Positions 7,760-16,071 of a DNA stretch of 64,000 nt are shown here, piece after piece. Made by a program: the position numbers and the translations under genes. The notes beneath the pieces were generated by a model. That model was not told the DNA's origin. It did not search any database and saw nothing but the letters and a program-made list of their open reading frames with translations. The DNA is from Streptomyces sp. NBC_00247 (GTDB taxonomy: Bacteria; Actinomycetota; Actinomycetes; Streptomycetales; Streptomycetaceae), in the NCBI RefSeq assembly GCF_036188265.1, contig NZ_CP108093.1, positions 2,604,001-2,668,000 of the forward strand, in the 5' to 3' direction. Each line of letters starts with the position of its first letter. The stretch's first letter is position 1.

Positions 7760-9723
7760 CGGCCGGCACCGGACCCACCCTGGTCCGCGCGGGCACGTTC
7801 GCGGTGCTCGGCGCGGACGGCGGGATCACCGGCCGCCGGGGCGCCTCCCCGGACGGCCTCTTCCGCCGGGACGCCCGCCACCTGAGCCACTGGACCCTGA
7901 CCGTGGACGGCGTGGTTCCCGGTGTCCTCGTACCGGCCGCCGGAGAGGTGTGCGCACAGAGCGTACTGACCCCGCCGGGCACCCGCGACGAGCCGCCCGC
8001 TTACACGGTCTTCCGCGAACAGGTCCTCGGTGACGGCTACTTGACGGAACGTGTCCGGCTGGTCGGTAACCGCGACGAACCGGTCTCCGCCGTTCTGGGC
8101 ATCACCGTGGACGCGGACTTCGCCGACCAGTTCGAACTGCGTTCGGACCGGCGCCGTTACGACAAGAGCGGGGCGCGACGCACCGCGACGCCCACCCCGG
8201 ACGGGGTGGTCTTCTCCTACGGACGCGGCGACGACTGGCTGTCGCGGACGACGGTCACCTCGGTCCCCGCCCCGACCGAAGTCGCCCCCGTGGACGGGGA
8301 GAAGACCGCCCGGGTGCTGCTCTGGCACCTGGAGGTGCCCGCCCAGGGTGCGGCCGAGCTGCTGCTGACGGTGACCGCGCAGCCGAACGGGGCGCCGACG
8401 CCCGGACCTTCGGTCACGCCGGACGCCGCCGCGGCCGAACAGCGTCTGGACACCGTCGCGTTCACGGGGTCCGCCGATCAGGGCGCGCTCCCCCTGCCCG
8501 CCGACGCTCCGGACGGGCTCGCGGCGGCCTGCGCACGCGGGCTCGCCGACCTGGCCGCACTGCGCGTACCGGCGCTCGGACCGGACGGCGAGCACCTGCG
8601 GGTACCGGGGGCGGGTGTGCCGTGGTTCCTGACGCTCTTCGGCCGGGACGCCCTGCTCACCTCGCACTTCGCGCTCCCCTACCGCCCGGAACTGGCGGCG
8701 GCCACCCTCGCCGCGCTCGCGGCGACCCAGGGCACGGAGTACGACGCGTTCCGGGGCGAGCAGCCGGGGCGCGTCGTGCACGAGATCCGGCACGGCGAAC
8801 TCGCCGCGTTCCGCCAGGTCCCGTACGGCCGTTACTACGGCTCGGTGGACGCGACCCCGCTCTTCCTGACGCTGCTGGACGCCCACGCCCTCGCCACGGG
8901 CGACACCGCGCTCGCCGCGCGCCTCGAACCGCAGGCGCGGGCGGCGGTGGCGTGGATGTTCCGGGACGGCGGGCTGACCGACAGCGGCTACCTCGTCTAC
9001 ACCCCGGACCCGGACGGGCTGGTCAACCAGAACTGGAAGGACTCCGAGGGCGCGATCTGCTTCCTCGACGGCACCCAGGCCGAGGGCCCGATCGCGGTCG
9101 CGGAGGCGCAGGGGTACGCGTACGACGCCTTGGTCCGCACCGCCCGGCTCGCCCGCACCGTATGGGGCGATGCCGACTGGGCCGATGAACTGGATCGGGC
9201 CGCTGGGGAGTTGAAGGAACGCTTCTTGCGGGACTTCTGGATGGCCGGCCCGGACTTCCCGGCGCTCGCGCTGGACGGGAAGGGCCGGCAGGTCGACTCG
9301 CTCGCCTCCGACGCGGGCCACCTGCTCTGGTCCGGCATCCTCGACGACGAGCACGCCCGCCGGGTCGGACTGCGGCTGCTGGAGCCCGACTTCTTCTCGG
9401 GCTGGGCGATCCGCACCCTCGCGGCGGGACAGCCGGGCTACCACCCGCTCTCCTACCACCGGGGCACCTCCTGGCCGCACGACAACGCGGTCATCGTGCT
9501 CGGACTCGCGCGGGCGGGCCTGGCCGACGAGGTCCGTACGGTCTCCCGCGGTCTGCTGGACGCGGCCGGCCACCACGGCGACCGGCTGCCCGAGGTGATG
9601 GCCGGCTACGGCCGCACCGACCACCCGCGCCCGGTTCCCTACCCGCACTCCTGCTCCCCGCAGGCGTGGGCGGCGGCGACCCCTCTGGCGATCCTCACGG
9701 CGCTCCGGGAGACGGGGGCGTAG
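7756..9723 (+). CDS. Glycogen-debranching-enzyme-like amylo-alpha-1,6-glucosidase family protein
   Basis: This 655-aa protein begins with a GDE_N_bis-type beta domain (GLFRRDARHLSHWTLTVDG near residues 35-55) and continues into an (alpha/alpha)6 catalytic domain. Landmarks are GVPWFLTLFGRDALLTSHF near 290, DATPLFLTLLDAHAL near 370, and NQNWKDSEGAICFLDGTQAE near 425. The fold is shared with archaeal-type amylo-1,6-glucosidases and other GH15/GH133-like enzymes. No signal peptide is seen, so it is cytoplasmic. It starts at the ATG overlapping the stop of the GH63-like gene, so the two hydrolases are probably made together and may act sequentially on one branched or modified oligosaccharide (inference). 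Confidence 0.87.
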   Translation: MTAGTGPTLVRAGTFAVLGADGGITGRRGASPDGLFRRDARHLSHWTLTVDGVVPGVLVPAAGEVCAQSVLTPPGTRDEPPAYTVFREQVLGDGYLTERVRLVGNRDEPVSAVLGITVDADFADQFELRSDRRRYDKSGARRTATPTPDGVVFSYGRGDDWLSRTTVTSVPAPTEVAPVDGEKTARVLLWHLEVPAQGAAELLLTVTAQPNGAPTPGPSVTPDAAAAEQRLDTVAFTGSADQGALPLPADAPDGLAAACARGLADLAALRVPALGPDGEHLRVPGAGVPWFLTLFGRDALLTSHFALPYRPELAAATLAALAATQGTEYDAFRGEQPGRVVHEIRHGELAAFRQVPYGRYYGSVDATPLFLTLLDAHALATGDTALAARLEPQARAAVAWMFRDGGLTDSGYLVYTPDPDGLVNQNWKDSEGAICFLDGTQAEGPIAVAEAQGYAYDALVRTARLARTVWGDADWADELDRAAGELKERFLRDFWMAGPDFPALALDGKGRQVDSLASDAGHLLWSGILDDEHARRVGLRLLEPDFFSGWAIRTLAAGQPGYHPLSYHRGTSWPHDNAVIVLGLARAGLADEVRTVSRGLLDAAGHHGDRLPEVMAGYGRTDHPRPVPYPHSCSPQAWAAATPLAILTALRETGA

Positions 9724-9738
9724 AGCCCCGGGCGCGCC

Positions 9739-9764
9739 TGGGGCGTGTGTCGAAAGTGGCGCCG
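9739..9764. repeat. Copy 1 of a 26-bp repeat
   Basis: A 26-bp sequence whose core is GTGTGTCGAAAGTGGCGCCG is repeated without mismatch at 15848-15873 in the same orientation. Here it forms the left arm of a hairpin. It may belong to an intergenic repeat family or be a remnant end of a mobile element; no transposase is nearby. Confidence 0.7.
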
Positions 9765-9787
9765 GTCAGGCGGGGCTTTCGACACAC
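9745..9787. terminator. Hairpin between convergent genes
   Basis: GTGTGTCGAAAG at 9745-9756 pairs perfectly with CTTTCGACACAC at 9776-9787, a 12-bp stem with a 19-base loop. It lies between the convergent stops at 9723 and 9879 and probably ends transcription from both sides. Confidence 0.6.
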
Positions 9788-9878
9788 GGCCTGAGGACGG
9801 TCTCCGGACCGCCCGCCCCCTCCGCACGCACCCGGGCTCAGGCCGGACGCGCGGACCGGCCCACACCGCCACGGCGGC

Positions 9879-10265
9879 TCAGGGGGACGGCCAGAGGACG
9901 ATCGCCGCCACCATGCACACCCCGGCCGACCCCAGGATCCAGTACAGGGAGAAGGTGTTGAGGGGCACCTTGCGCCAGGGGGCGCGCTCCTGTTCCGCGA
10001 TGTCGGCGCCGACCCGTTTCGCGACCGGGGCCAGCATCACGACGAAGGTCACCAGCACGGCGCAGTAGAGGTACAGGGTGAAGGCGACGGGATAGCCCTT
10101 GACCACGGCGTTGGGCACCAGGAAGGCCCAGCCGGCCACCGGAGCCAGAGCCATGCTCCGACGGGACTTCGGCGTCGGCATGACCCGGAGCATGGTGGCC
10201 AGGTAGACGACGGTGACGCCGACCGAGATCAGCCACCAGGCACTCGTCGCCAGTTGGGACAGCAT
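9879..10265 (-). CDS. Small four-helix membrane protein, function unknown
   Basis: This 128-aa hydrophobic protein has four probable transmembrane helices: residues about 5-27 (ATSAWWLISVGVTVVYLATM), 40-56, 60-82 (VAFTLYLYCAVLVTFVVML) and 106-125 (FSLYWILGSAGVCMVAAIVL). A basic loop lies between helices 1 and 2 and a charged loop before helix 4. The ATG at 10265 is chosen because GAGGGGA ends nine bases upstream; two GTG codons further upstream abut the ribosome site. It follows the large ALF-repeat gene on the same strand after 168 bp. By position and topology it could protect against that protein (immunity-like), but nothing in the sequence proves this. Confidence 0.8.
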   Translation of the reverse strand: MLSQLATSAWWLISVGVTVVYLATMLRVMPTPKSRRSMALAPVAGWAFLVPNAVVKGYPVAFTLYLYCAVLVTFVVMLAPVAKRVGADIAEQERAPWRKVPLNTFSLYWILGSAGVCMVAAIVLWPSP

Positions 10266-10433
10266 GTTCACCACTCCCCTCGACGGACGGCGCTTTCTCC
10301 CGGCCGGGAGCCTCCTCCCGCCCGGCGCCCGCTCCCCGGGAGCGGGGTCCGGCCGGGGCGGTACGCCGCACCGGGGCGGAGTCCAGGAGCTTCGAGGGCT
10401 CCGGGCCCCGCCCCGGCGGACGTCAGCCGGGCA

Positions 10434-13400
10434 TCACCAGGGGGTCAGGTCGTGCCAGGTGTCGCTGACGGCGTCACCCACCGCCTTTCCGGCTTCGACG
10501 ACGGCACCGGTGGCCGGGGAGAGAACCGCCGCCCCCAGGCGCTGGGCCTGGACACCGGCCGACATGACGCCCTTCTCCAGTCCCATGAACGCGTCGTCGA
10601 TGGCCCCGACCGTACCGGTGAACTTGCCCCACGGGAGACCGGTGGTGAAGACCCCCACCGCCACACCGAACGCCGAGGTCAGGAACTCCGCGGAGTCGAG
10701 GCCGTTGGTGAAGCCGTAGATCACGGTGCTGGCCACCCCCGTGATCAGGGAGACCCCGCCGAAGACCCCGTAGAGGACCTCGCCCGCCGGCGGCGGGACG
10801 AGCAGGGAGAGCGCGGCCGCGTAGCCCGCGTACGTGGACATGGTGCCGAGCGTGCTGGCGGCGTCCTGCCAGTCACCCTTGGTACCGCCCAGGAAGGTGC
10901 CGGGCTTCTTCGCACCGTCGTTGTCGGAGTTGTCGGCCGGGTCGAGGCCTAGTTCCTTGGCCTTGGCGGCGGCTGCGGCGGCCCTCTTGACCGCCTCCAC
11001 CGCCTCCGCCTTGCGCTTGGCGATCTCGATCCGGTGCGCCTCGGACGCGGCGGCGGCCGCGGTCTTGGCGTCCTTGCCCGCCTGGACGGCCGAGGCCGCG
11101 GCGGAGCTGGCGGAGGCCTGCGCGCTGATCGAGGACGCCGTCGCGGCATCGGCGGCGGCGGTCGCCTGGTTCGCCGAGTAGTTGGCGCGCCGGGCCGAGC
11201 CTCTGGCGGCGAGCGCGGCGGCCTTCGCCTTCTCGGCGGAAGCCTGGGCGTCGGCCGCCGACTTCTCCGCGTCGTCGGCGTGGGCGTCCGCCTGGTCCTT
11301 GTAGACGTTCGCCTTGGTCGCGGAGTCCGTGGCCGCGTCGGCCCAGTCCTGAGCATCGTCGGCCGCGTTGCGGGCGAGGGCCGCCGTCTTCTGCGCGTAC
11401 GCCGCGTTCGTCGTCGCGTCCTGGGCCAGCTTCGCGGCGTGGGCGAGCAGGGCCTGCATGGCCGCGATGTGGGCGGCGGAGTCCGCGTCGAGCTGCAGCA
11501 TCCGCGGGTGGGTGTTGAGGACGAAGTTGCGGCGCATCCACACCGGGCCTTCGAGCGCCAGCGTCGCCGCCATCTTGGTGTACGGCCCCGCGGAGTCGAG
11601 CGCGGAGAAGACCGCGACGTTGTCGTCCTCCGCCTGCGCGGCCGCGTACTTCTCGGTGAAGAAGTCGTGCACGGCCTTGGCCGAGCCGTCGTCCAGGGCC
11701 TCGGTCGCCGCCTGGGTCACCGCCTTGCCGGGATTGCCGGCGAGTACCCGGTAGATCTGCGCGGTCTGGTCGGTCCTGGACGCCTGGACCGCGCCGGCGG
11801 TGAGGAACGCGGCGGGAGCGGACTCGTCGTCGGACTCCAGGGCGCCCTGCGCCGCCAGAGCCACGTCGGTCGTGGAGACCTGGCTGATGAACAGGACGGT
11901 CTCGCGGTCGTCCTGCTGCTGCGCGAGGGTCCGGTCGGCGTCGATCCAGTTCAGGACCGACTCCTCGCCCGACGCCAGCGCGAACGCCGCGGCCTGGCGG
12001 GTCCAGGTGCCGTGGGACGACAGCAGGCTGAGAGCGGCGTTGCGGCCGTGCCCGACGGCGGTCGGATGGTCGCCCGCCGAGAACGCCGTCTGCGCCGCCG
12101 CGATCAGGTCCAGCGTGGCCGAGTCCGTGGCCTGCTGCTGGGTGAGCTGGTTGCGGGCCGCGGCGTTGTCCTCCTGCTCCAGGGCGGCGAGCGCGACTGC
12201 CTCGGCCCTGCCCTGCTCGGTGTACTCGTCGATCTTCGCGAGCTCGGCCTCGCGGGCCAGCCGCTCCACCTCCTGCGCGTCCAGGACGGCCTTGACCGCG
12301 GCGTCGGCGGCGGCCTGCGAGTCGTTGGCGTAGGCGGTGGACTTGTTGGCGAAGTCGAGGGACTGACCCGCGTACTTGACGGCTTCCTCGGCTGCGGCGG
12401 CGGCCTTCTCGGCGTGGTCGGCCGCGGAGTTGGCCGCGTCGCGGGCCGCCGCGGCGGCCGTCGACGCGCTGTTGGCGAGGGTCTGCGCCTGGCCGGCGGC
12501 ACGGGTGGCGCGGGCGGCCTGGGCGTCGGCCTCGACGGCGGCGGCACGGGCGGCGGCGGCCTCCGACCGGGCGGCCCCGGCGGCGCTGGCGGCGGCGGCC
12601 GAGGCGTTCGCCGCGGCCGCGGCGTCGCGGGCGGCCGCAGCTGCGGAGTTGCCGGCCGAAATCGCCTGCTTGGATGCGGCGTTCGCCGCGTCCGCGGCCT
12701 TCGCCGCCGTACGCGCCTTGGCGGCGGCGTTGCGGGCGGCGACCGCCGCGTCGGTGGCCGCCTTGGTCTTGGACGCGTCCTTGGACGCCGCCATGGCCGC
12801 CTGGTAGGCGCTGGAGGCGGCGTGCGCCGCCGTGGCCGCGGCGGAGGTCGCCGCATGAGCGGCCCACGCGGCTTTGCGCGCGGCGGACTGGGCCGCGTAG
12901 GAGGCGGAGATGGCGGTGGACGCGGCGTTCGCCGCCCCCTTGGCGGCACTCGCCGCCTTCCGGGCGGCTGCCGCCGACTTGGCCACGTCCTCCTTGGCCG
13001 CCTGCGCCTCGTCGGCCGCCTCCAGGGCGGCCTTCTTGGCCTCGGCTGCGGCCGAAACCGCCTTGTCCGACTCCTCCTTGGCCTTGCCCATCGTCAGCTC
13101 GGCCTGCTTGGACTGCCGTTGGGCGACGGCGACCAACTGCTCGATGGTGGCGGCCTCGTCGTCACGGGCCCGTGCGATGTTCTGCCCGATCTCCAGGAAC
13201 CAGCGGATCGCGGTCGCACCGCCGTCGTCCAGGGCGCGCGAGGCGTACGTGGAGAGCTCCGGCCCCGCGCCGTTGAGGAGCTTGTAGATCTCGGCGATCT
13301 CGTCCTGGAGACGGGCGGAGAACTGGGTGTCGGTGACGAACTTCATCAGCGCGTCGCCGGAGCCGTCGGTCAGCGCGATGTCGGCGGCGGCCTGCACGCT

Positions 13401-13871
13401 CTTGCCGCCGAGGCTCCGCAGCGTGTAGGTGAGGACGCTCAGGTCCTCCTGCTGCACCCTGGCGAATCCGCCGGAGAGGAAGCCCTCGATCTCGGTGTCC
13501 CCCGCGTCGAGCACCCGCGCGATCTCGGCGGCCGTGCCCTTGCCCGAGATGGAGAGCGACTTGAACAGGGCGACGCGGTTGTCCTCGGCGACGGCGGAGG
13601 GCAGGCCCGTGGCGACGAACGCCTCGACGTCCGCGTCGGTGCCGACGAGGGCCGCGGCGGCGGCCGCCCGGGTCGCTTTGCCACCGACCTGCCACGCGGC
13701 TACGGCCTTGGCCCGGGGGGTGTCGGGCAGCGACGGAAGGGCAGGGCCGGTGCCCGTGTCCGCCGTGGCGGCGAAGGCCCTGGCGGTGGTGGTGAGAGGC
13801 AGCGCGGCGACTGCGGTCGCGGCCGCGGCGGCGCTCAGGACGCGCCGTCGGCTCCAGAACGTGGTGTTCAC
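10434..13871 (-). CDS. Tat-exported ALF-repeat/coiled-coil protein with hydrophobic Gly-rich C-terminus
   Basis: This 1145-aa protein has a Tat-like signal (WSRRRVLSAAAAATAVAALP). Residues about 50-260 contain ALF-type short repeats (for example AVAEDNRVALFKSL, QEDLSVLTYTLRSL). About 260-580 is an extremely Ala-rich heptad-like coiled coil. A second ALF block spans about 590-830 (LASGEESVLNWID, AEDDNVAVFSALD) and a second Ala-rich coil about 835-1005. The last 125 residues are hydrophobic and glycine-rich (LSLLVPPPAGEVLYGVFGGV, LITGVASTVIYGFTNGL). ALF repeats are known from large secreted actinobacterial proteins of unclear function, some with toxin-like C-termini. The GTG start is the only one before the signal. 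Whether it is a toxin, a scaffold or an envelope protein is open. Confidence 0.88.
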   Translation of the reverse strand: MNTTFWSRRRVLSAAAAATAVAALPLTTTARAFAATADTGTGPALPSLPDTPRAKAVAAWQVGGKATRAAAAAALVGTDADVEAFVATGLPSAVAEDNRVALFKSLSISGKGTAAEIARVLDAGDTEIEGFLSGGFARVQQEDLSVLTYTLRSLGGKSVQAAADIALTDGSGDALMKFVTDTQFSARLQDEIAEIYKLLNGAGPELSTYASRALDDGGATAIRWFLEIGQNIARARDDEAATIEQLVAVAQRQSKQAELTMGKAKEESDKAVSAAAEAKKAALEAADEAQAAKEDVAKSAAAARKAASAAKGAANAASTAISASYAAQSAARKAAWAAHAATSAAATAAHAASSAYQAAMAASKDASKTKAATDAAVAARNAAAKARTAAKAADAANAASKQAISAGNSAAAAARDAAAAANASAAAASAAGAARSEAAAARAAAVEADAQAARATRAAGQAQTLANSASTAAAAARDAANSAADHAEKAAAAAEEAVKYAGQSLDFANKSTAYANDSQAAADAAVKAVLDAQEVERLAREAELAKIDEYTEQGRAEAVALAALEQEDNAAARNQLTQQQATDSATLDLIAAAQTAFSAGDHPTAVGHGRNAALSLLSSHGTWTRQAAAFALASGEESVLNWIDADRTLAQQQDDRETVLFISQVSTTDVALAAQGALESDDESAPAAFLTAGAVQASRTDQTAQIYRVLAGNPGKAVTQAATEALDDGSAKAVHDFFTEKYAAAQAEDDNVAVFSALDSAGPYTKMAATLALEGPVWMRRNFVLNTHPRMLQLDADSAAHIAAMQALLAHAAKLAQDATTNAAYAQKTAALARNAADDAQDWADAATDSATKANVYKDQADAHADDAEKSAADAQASAEKAKAAALAARGSARRANYSANQATAAADAATASSISAQASASSAAASAVQAGKDAKTAAAAASEAHRIEIAKRKAEAVEAVKRAAAAAAKAKELGLDPADNSDNDGAKKPGTFLGGTKGDWQDAASTLGTMSTYAGYAAALSLLVPPPAGEVLYGVFGGVSLITGVASTVIYGFTNGLDSAEFLTSAFGVAVGVFTTGLPWGKFTGTVGAIDDAFMGLEKGVMSAGVQAQRLGAAVLSPATGAVVEAGKAVGDAVSDTWHDLTPW

Positions 13872-14192
13872 GGTTCGAATCCCAATCGGAAGGCGGCGGA
13901 CGGTCGTTCACCCGGTGGTGACGACCGTCCGTACGGGTGGCTTGCGGCCAATGCCGTTGGTGGCGCATCGCCGTACTGAACTGACTGCCTGGACGAACGT
14001 GTGAGGAGTGGCGCCCGGGACGAGAACGCCGGGTGAGGACGTCCGCCCGGAATCATGCGGAGGGGTACGGTCCCCGCGTGCCTTCGCGGCGCTCCGCGCG
14101 AAGACGCGGAACACCGCGGGAGCGGGTGGCCTCGCCCTGTACGGCCGGAACCGTGGCAGGCGGTCGGCGCACCCGAGCTCCCCGGCGCCGGG
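13872..14192. other. Intergenic stretch without a gene
   Basis: This 321-bp stretch should hold the promoter of the ALF-repeat gene and the 3' end of the pseudoprotease transcript. A short hairpin (CTTCGCG at 14082-14088 with CGCGAAG at 14097-14103) could be a weak terminator. I see no convincing promoter hexamers or reading frame. Confidence 0.5.
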
Positions 14193-15719
14193 TCAGCTGA
14201 TGGACCTGACGGCGTTCCAGCCGCCGGTGCCGACCTTCGTGCTCGGGCCGTCGATCGGGCCGTGGATCGAAGAACCGCCCTTGTAGAACCAGAGGGTGCC
14301 GTCGCCCGCGGTGGCCCACATGTCGGCGACGCCGTCACCGTCGGCGTCGGAGGCGCCCGCGATCAGGGGCCGGTTGGAGACGGTGTAGCCGTGGCCGTAC
14401 TCGGTCCGGTCGCCGAACTTCCCGCCGGGCTGTCCGAGGTAGTGGTAGAGGATGCCGTCGCGGGTGTCCCGGGCGAGCAGGTCGACGCGGCCGTCTCCGT
14501 CCGCGTCGCCGGGCGCGGTGAGCGTCATGACGCCCCAGCCTCCGGTGCCGACGAGCAGGGGCGCCGCGACGGCCGGGGTGGACCCGGCTCCGGCACCCGC
14601 GTACAGGTAGAGCTTGTCGTCGTACGAGAGGACGAGGTCGGGCCGCCCGTCCAGAGTGACGTCGCCGACGCCGACGACCTGGGCGTTGGTGGCCAGGCCG
14701 GTGGCGATCCTGACCGGAGCGGCGAGCCTGCCGTCGCCGAGGTTGGCGTAGACACGCAACTCGCTCCCGACGCGGGCGACGACGTCCTCCGAGCCGTCCC
14801 CGGTCCAGTCGCCGCGGTGCGTGACGGAGGAACCCGTCCAGCCACCGGTTCCGATGTCGACGGGCGATCCGAGGGCACCTGTTCCGGTGCCGGGGTACAG
14901 GCGCAGCTCGCCGGTGTCGTCGACCGCGACGAGGTCCGGCCTGTTGTCGCCGTCCAAGTCGCCCGGCGGGTCGTACGCGGTGTCCCCGATCCAGGCGGCC
15001 ACGTCGTCCACGCGGGCGGCGACCGCTCCCGTACGGGTCTCCTCGGACGAGACCCCGAGGCATCCGCCCTGCCACGACCTGCTGACGACGGCGACGAGTT
15101 GCGGTACTCCGCCCGCCTCACGCACGACCGGGCCGCCCCCGTCCCCCTGGCAGACGACCGCGTCGCCGGTGGCGGTCAGCCCGAGGTCCGCCGAGCCGTC
15201 GCCGACCGCGGTGAACGAGGCGGTGTGGAGTGTGTCGGGTACCCACGTCGTCCTGGTGCGCCCGAACCCGGCCGCCCGCACGGTCTCGCCCGTCGCCACC
15301 GGGGTGGAGGCCAGGGCCACCGGCTTCACGCCCGCGACACCGACGTCCAGCTTCACCATGACGAGGTCCCGGTCGGGGTGGGGGACGAGCTGGATCGCGG
15401 TCCGGGTGGCTCCGGCCGTGGTCCGGGTCAGGTCCGTACGGCCGACCGTGACGGTGACGCCCTGGGGCTTCCCTGCCGGCACCCCGCCCGTCGAATCGGC
15501 GAAACAGCTCGCGGCGGACAGAACCCACCGCGGAGCCACGAGGGTTCCGGTGCAGGCGCGTTCGGAGTCGCCGACGACGATCTTCGCGGTGTAGCCGTAC
15601 GCGTCCGTGGCCACGGTCCCTTCCAGGGCCAGGGCGGGCGAACCGGCGGAGAGGCCGGCCAGCAGCGCGGCGGCGACAGCACCGCCCCAACGGCTCCGGT
15701 GTCTGTACGTGCTGGTCAT
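14193..15719 (-). CDS. Secreted trypsin-like pseudoprotease with FG-GAP/VCBS repeats
   Basis: This 508-aa protein has a Sec signal (RWGGAVAAALLAGLSAGSPA, cleavage near ALA-LE at 32). Residues 33-240 follow the chymotrypsin fold, but the histidine motif reads WVLSAASC (Ser71 for His) and the serine motif reads CQGDGGGP (Gly194 for Ser); Asp118 in DRDLVMV is kept. Proteolysis by the usual triad is therefore not expected. About 245-508 is a beta-propeller of five FG-GAP repeats with calcium-type loops (GDLDGDNRPDLV, GDWTGDGSEDVV, GDVTLDGRPDLV, GDADGDGRVDLL, SDADGDGVADMW). It probably binds proteins or polysaccharide outside the cell. The ATG follows GAGAGGAACCC. The gene stands alone between intergenic regions. 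Confidence 0.9.
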   Translation of the reverse strand: MTSTYRHRSRWGGAVAAALLAGLSAGSPALALEGTVATDAYGYTAKIVVGDSERACTGTLVAPRWVLSAASCFADSTGGVPAGKPQGVTVTVGRTDLTRTTAGATRTAIQLVPHPDRDLVMVKLDVGVAGVKPVALASTPVATGETVRAAGFGRTRTTWVPDTLHTASFTAVGDGSADLGLTATGDAVVCQGDGGGPVVREAGGVPQLVAVVSRSWQGGCLGVSSEETRTGAVAARVDDVAAWIGDTAYDPPGDLDGDNRPDLVAVDDTGELRLYPGTGTGALGSPVDIGTGGWTGSSVTHRGDWTGDGSEDVVARVGSELRVYANLGDGRLAAPVRIATGLATNAQVVGVGDVTLDGRPDLVLSYDDKLYLYAGAGAGSTPAVAAPLLVGTGGWGVMTLTAPGDADGDGRVDLLARDTRDGILYHYLGQPGGKFGDRTEYGHGYTVSNRPLIAGASDADGDGVADMWATAGDGTLWFYKGGSSIHGPIDGPSTKVGTGGWNAVRSIS

Positions 15720-15847
15720 GGGTTCCTCTCCGAGGGGTGTGTCCGGCGCGCGGACACGGTTCGAGGTGCCGCGCGCACCGCGAAAGGGTGCGCGGGCCGG
15801 TACGGACGGCGCACGGCACCGCCACCGGTGCGTGCTCGGGCCCGTCG

Positions 15848-15873
15848 TGGGGCGTGTGTCGAAAGTGGCGCCG
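15848..15873. repeat. Copy 2 of the 26-bp repeat
   Basis: Identical to 9739-9764 over 26 bp. Unlike copy 1 it is not followed by the complementary arm CTTTCGACACAC, so the repeat itself, not the hairpin, is the conserved unit here. Confidence 0.7.
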
Positions 15874-15922
15874 TCCGCCCGGAGGGCGGGTCCGGCGGAC
15901 AGGGTGGACTCCATGACGCGCG

Positions 15923-15958
15923 CCGCCACGCGGCGTCGCGGGGTGCGCCGCGTGGCGG
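15923..15958 (-). terminator. Hairpin downstream of the 16.1-kb secreted-protein gene
   Basis: A perfect 13-bp stem (15923-15935 with 15946-15958) and a 10-base loop lie about 115 bp after the stop at 16072 on the minus strand. No U-tract follows, as is common in Streptomyces. Confidence 0.5.
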
Positions 15959-16071
15959 AGGGCGTGAGGACGCGTGAGGCGGCGTGCGGGCCGCGAGGCC
16001 GCACGGGTGCGGCGGGTCCGGTCAGGGCTCCGTCTCCGACGAGCCCCCGCGACGCGGCTGCGGGACAACCC

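Larger units (their letters stand above)
15720..16071. other. Intergenic stretch with repeat copy and hairpin, no gene
   Basis: Between two leftward genes this 352-bp stretch holds copy 2 of the 26-bp repeat and a strong hairpin (both listed separately). Open frames here have irregular third-position use and no homology I recognise. Confidence 0.5.

Noticed and set aside
11034-13979. Very long open frame on the plus strand opposite the ALF-repeat gene
   Set aside because: It is a Gly/Arg-rich mirror of an Ala-rich gene; high G+C keeps antisense frames open. The minus-strand protein has a signal peptide and recognisable repeats.
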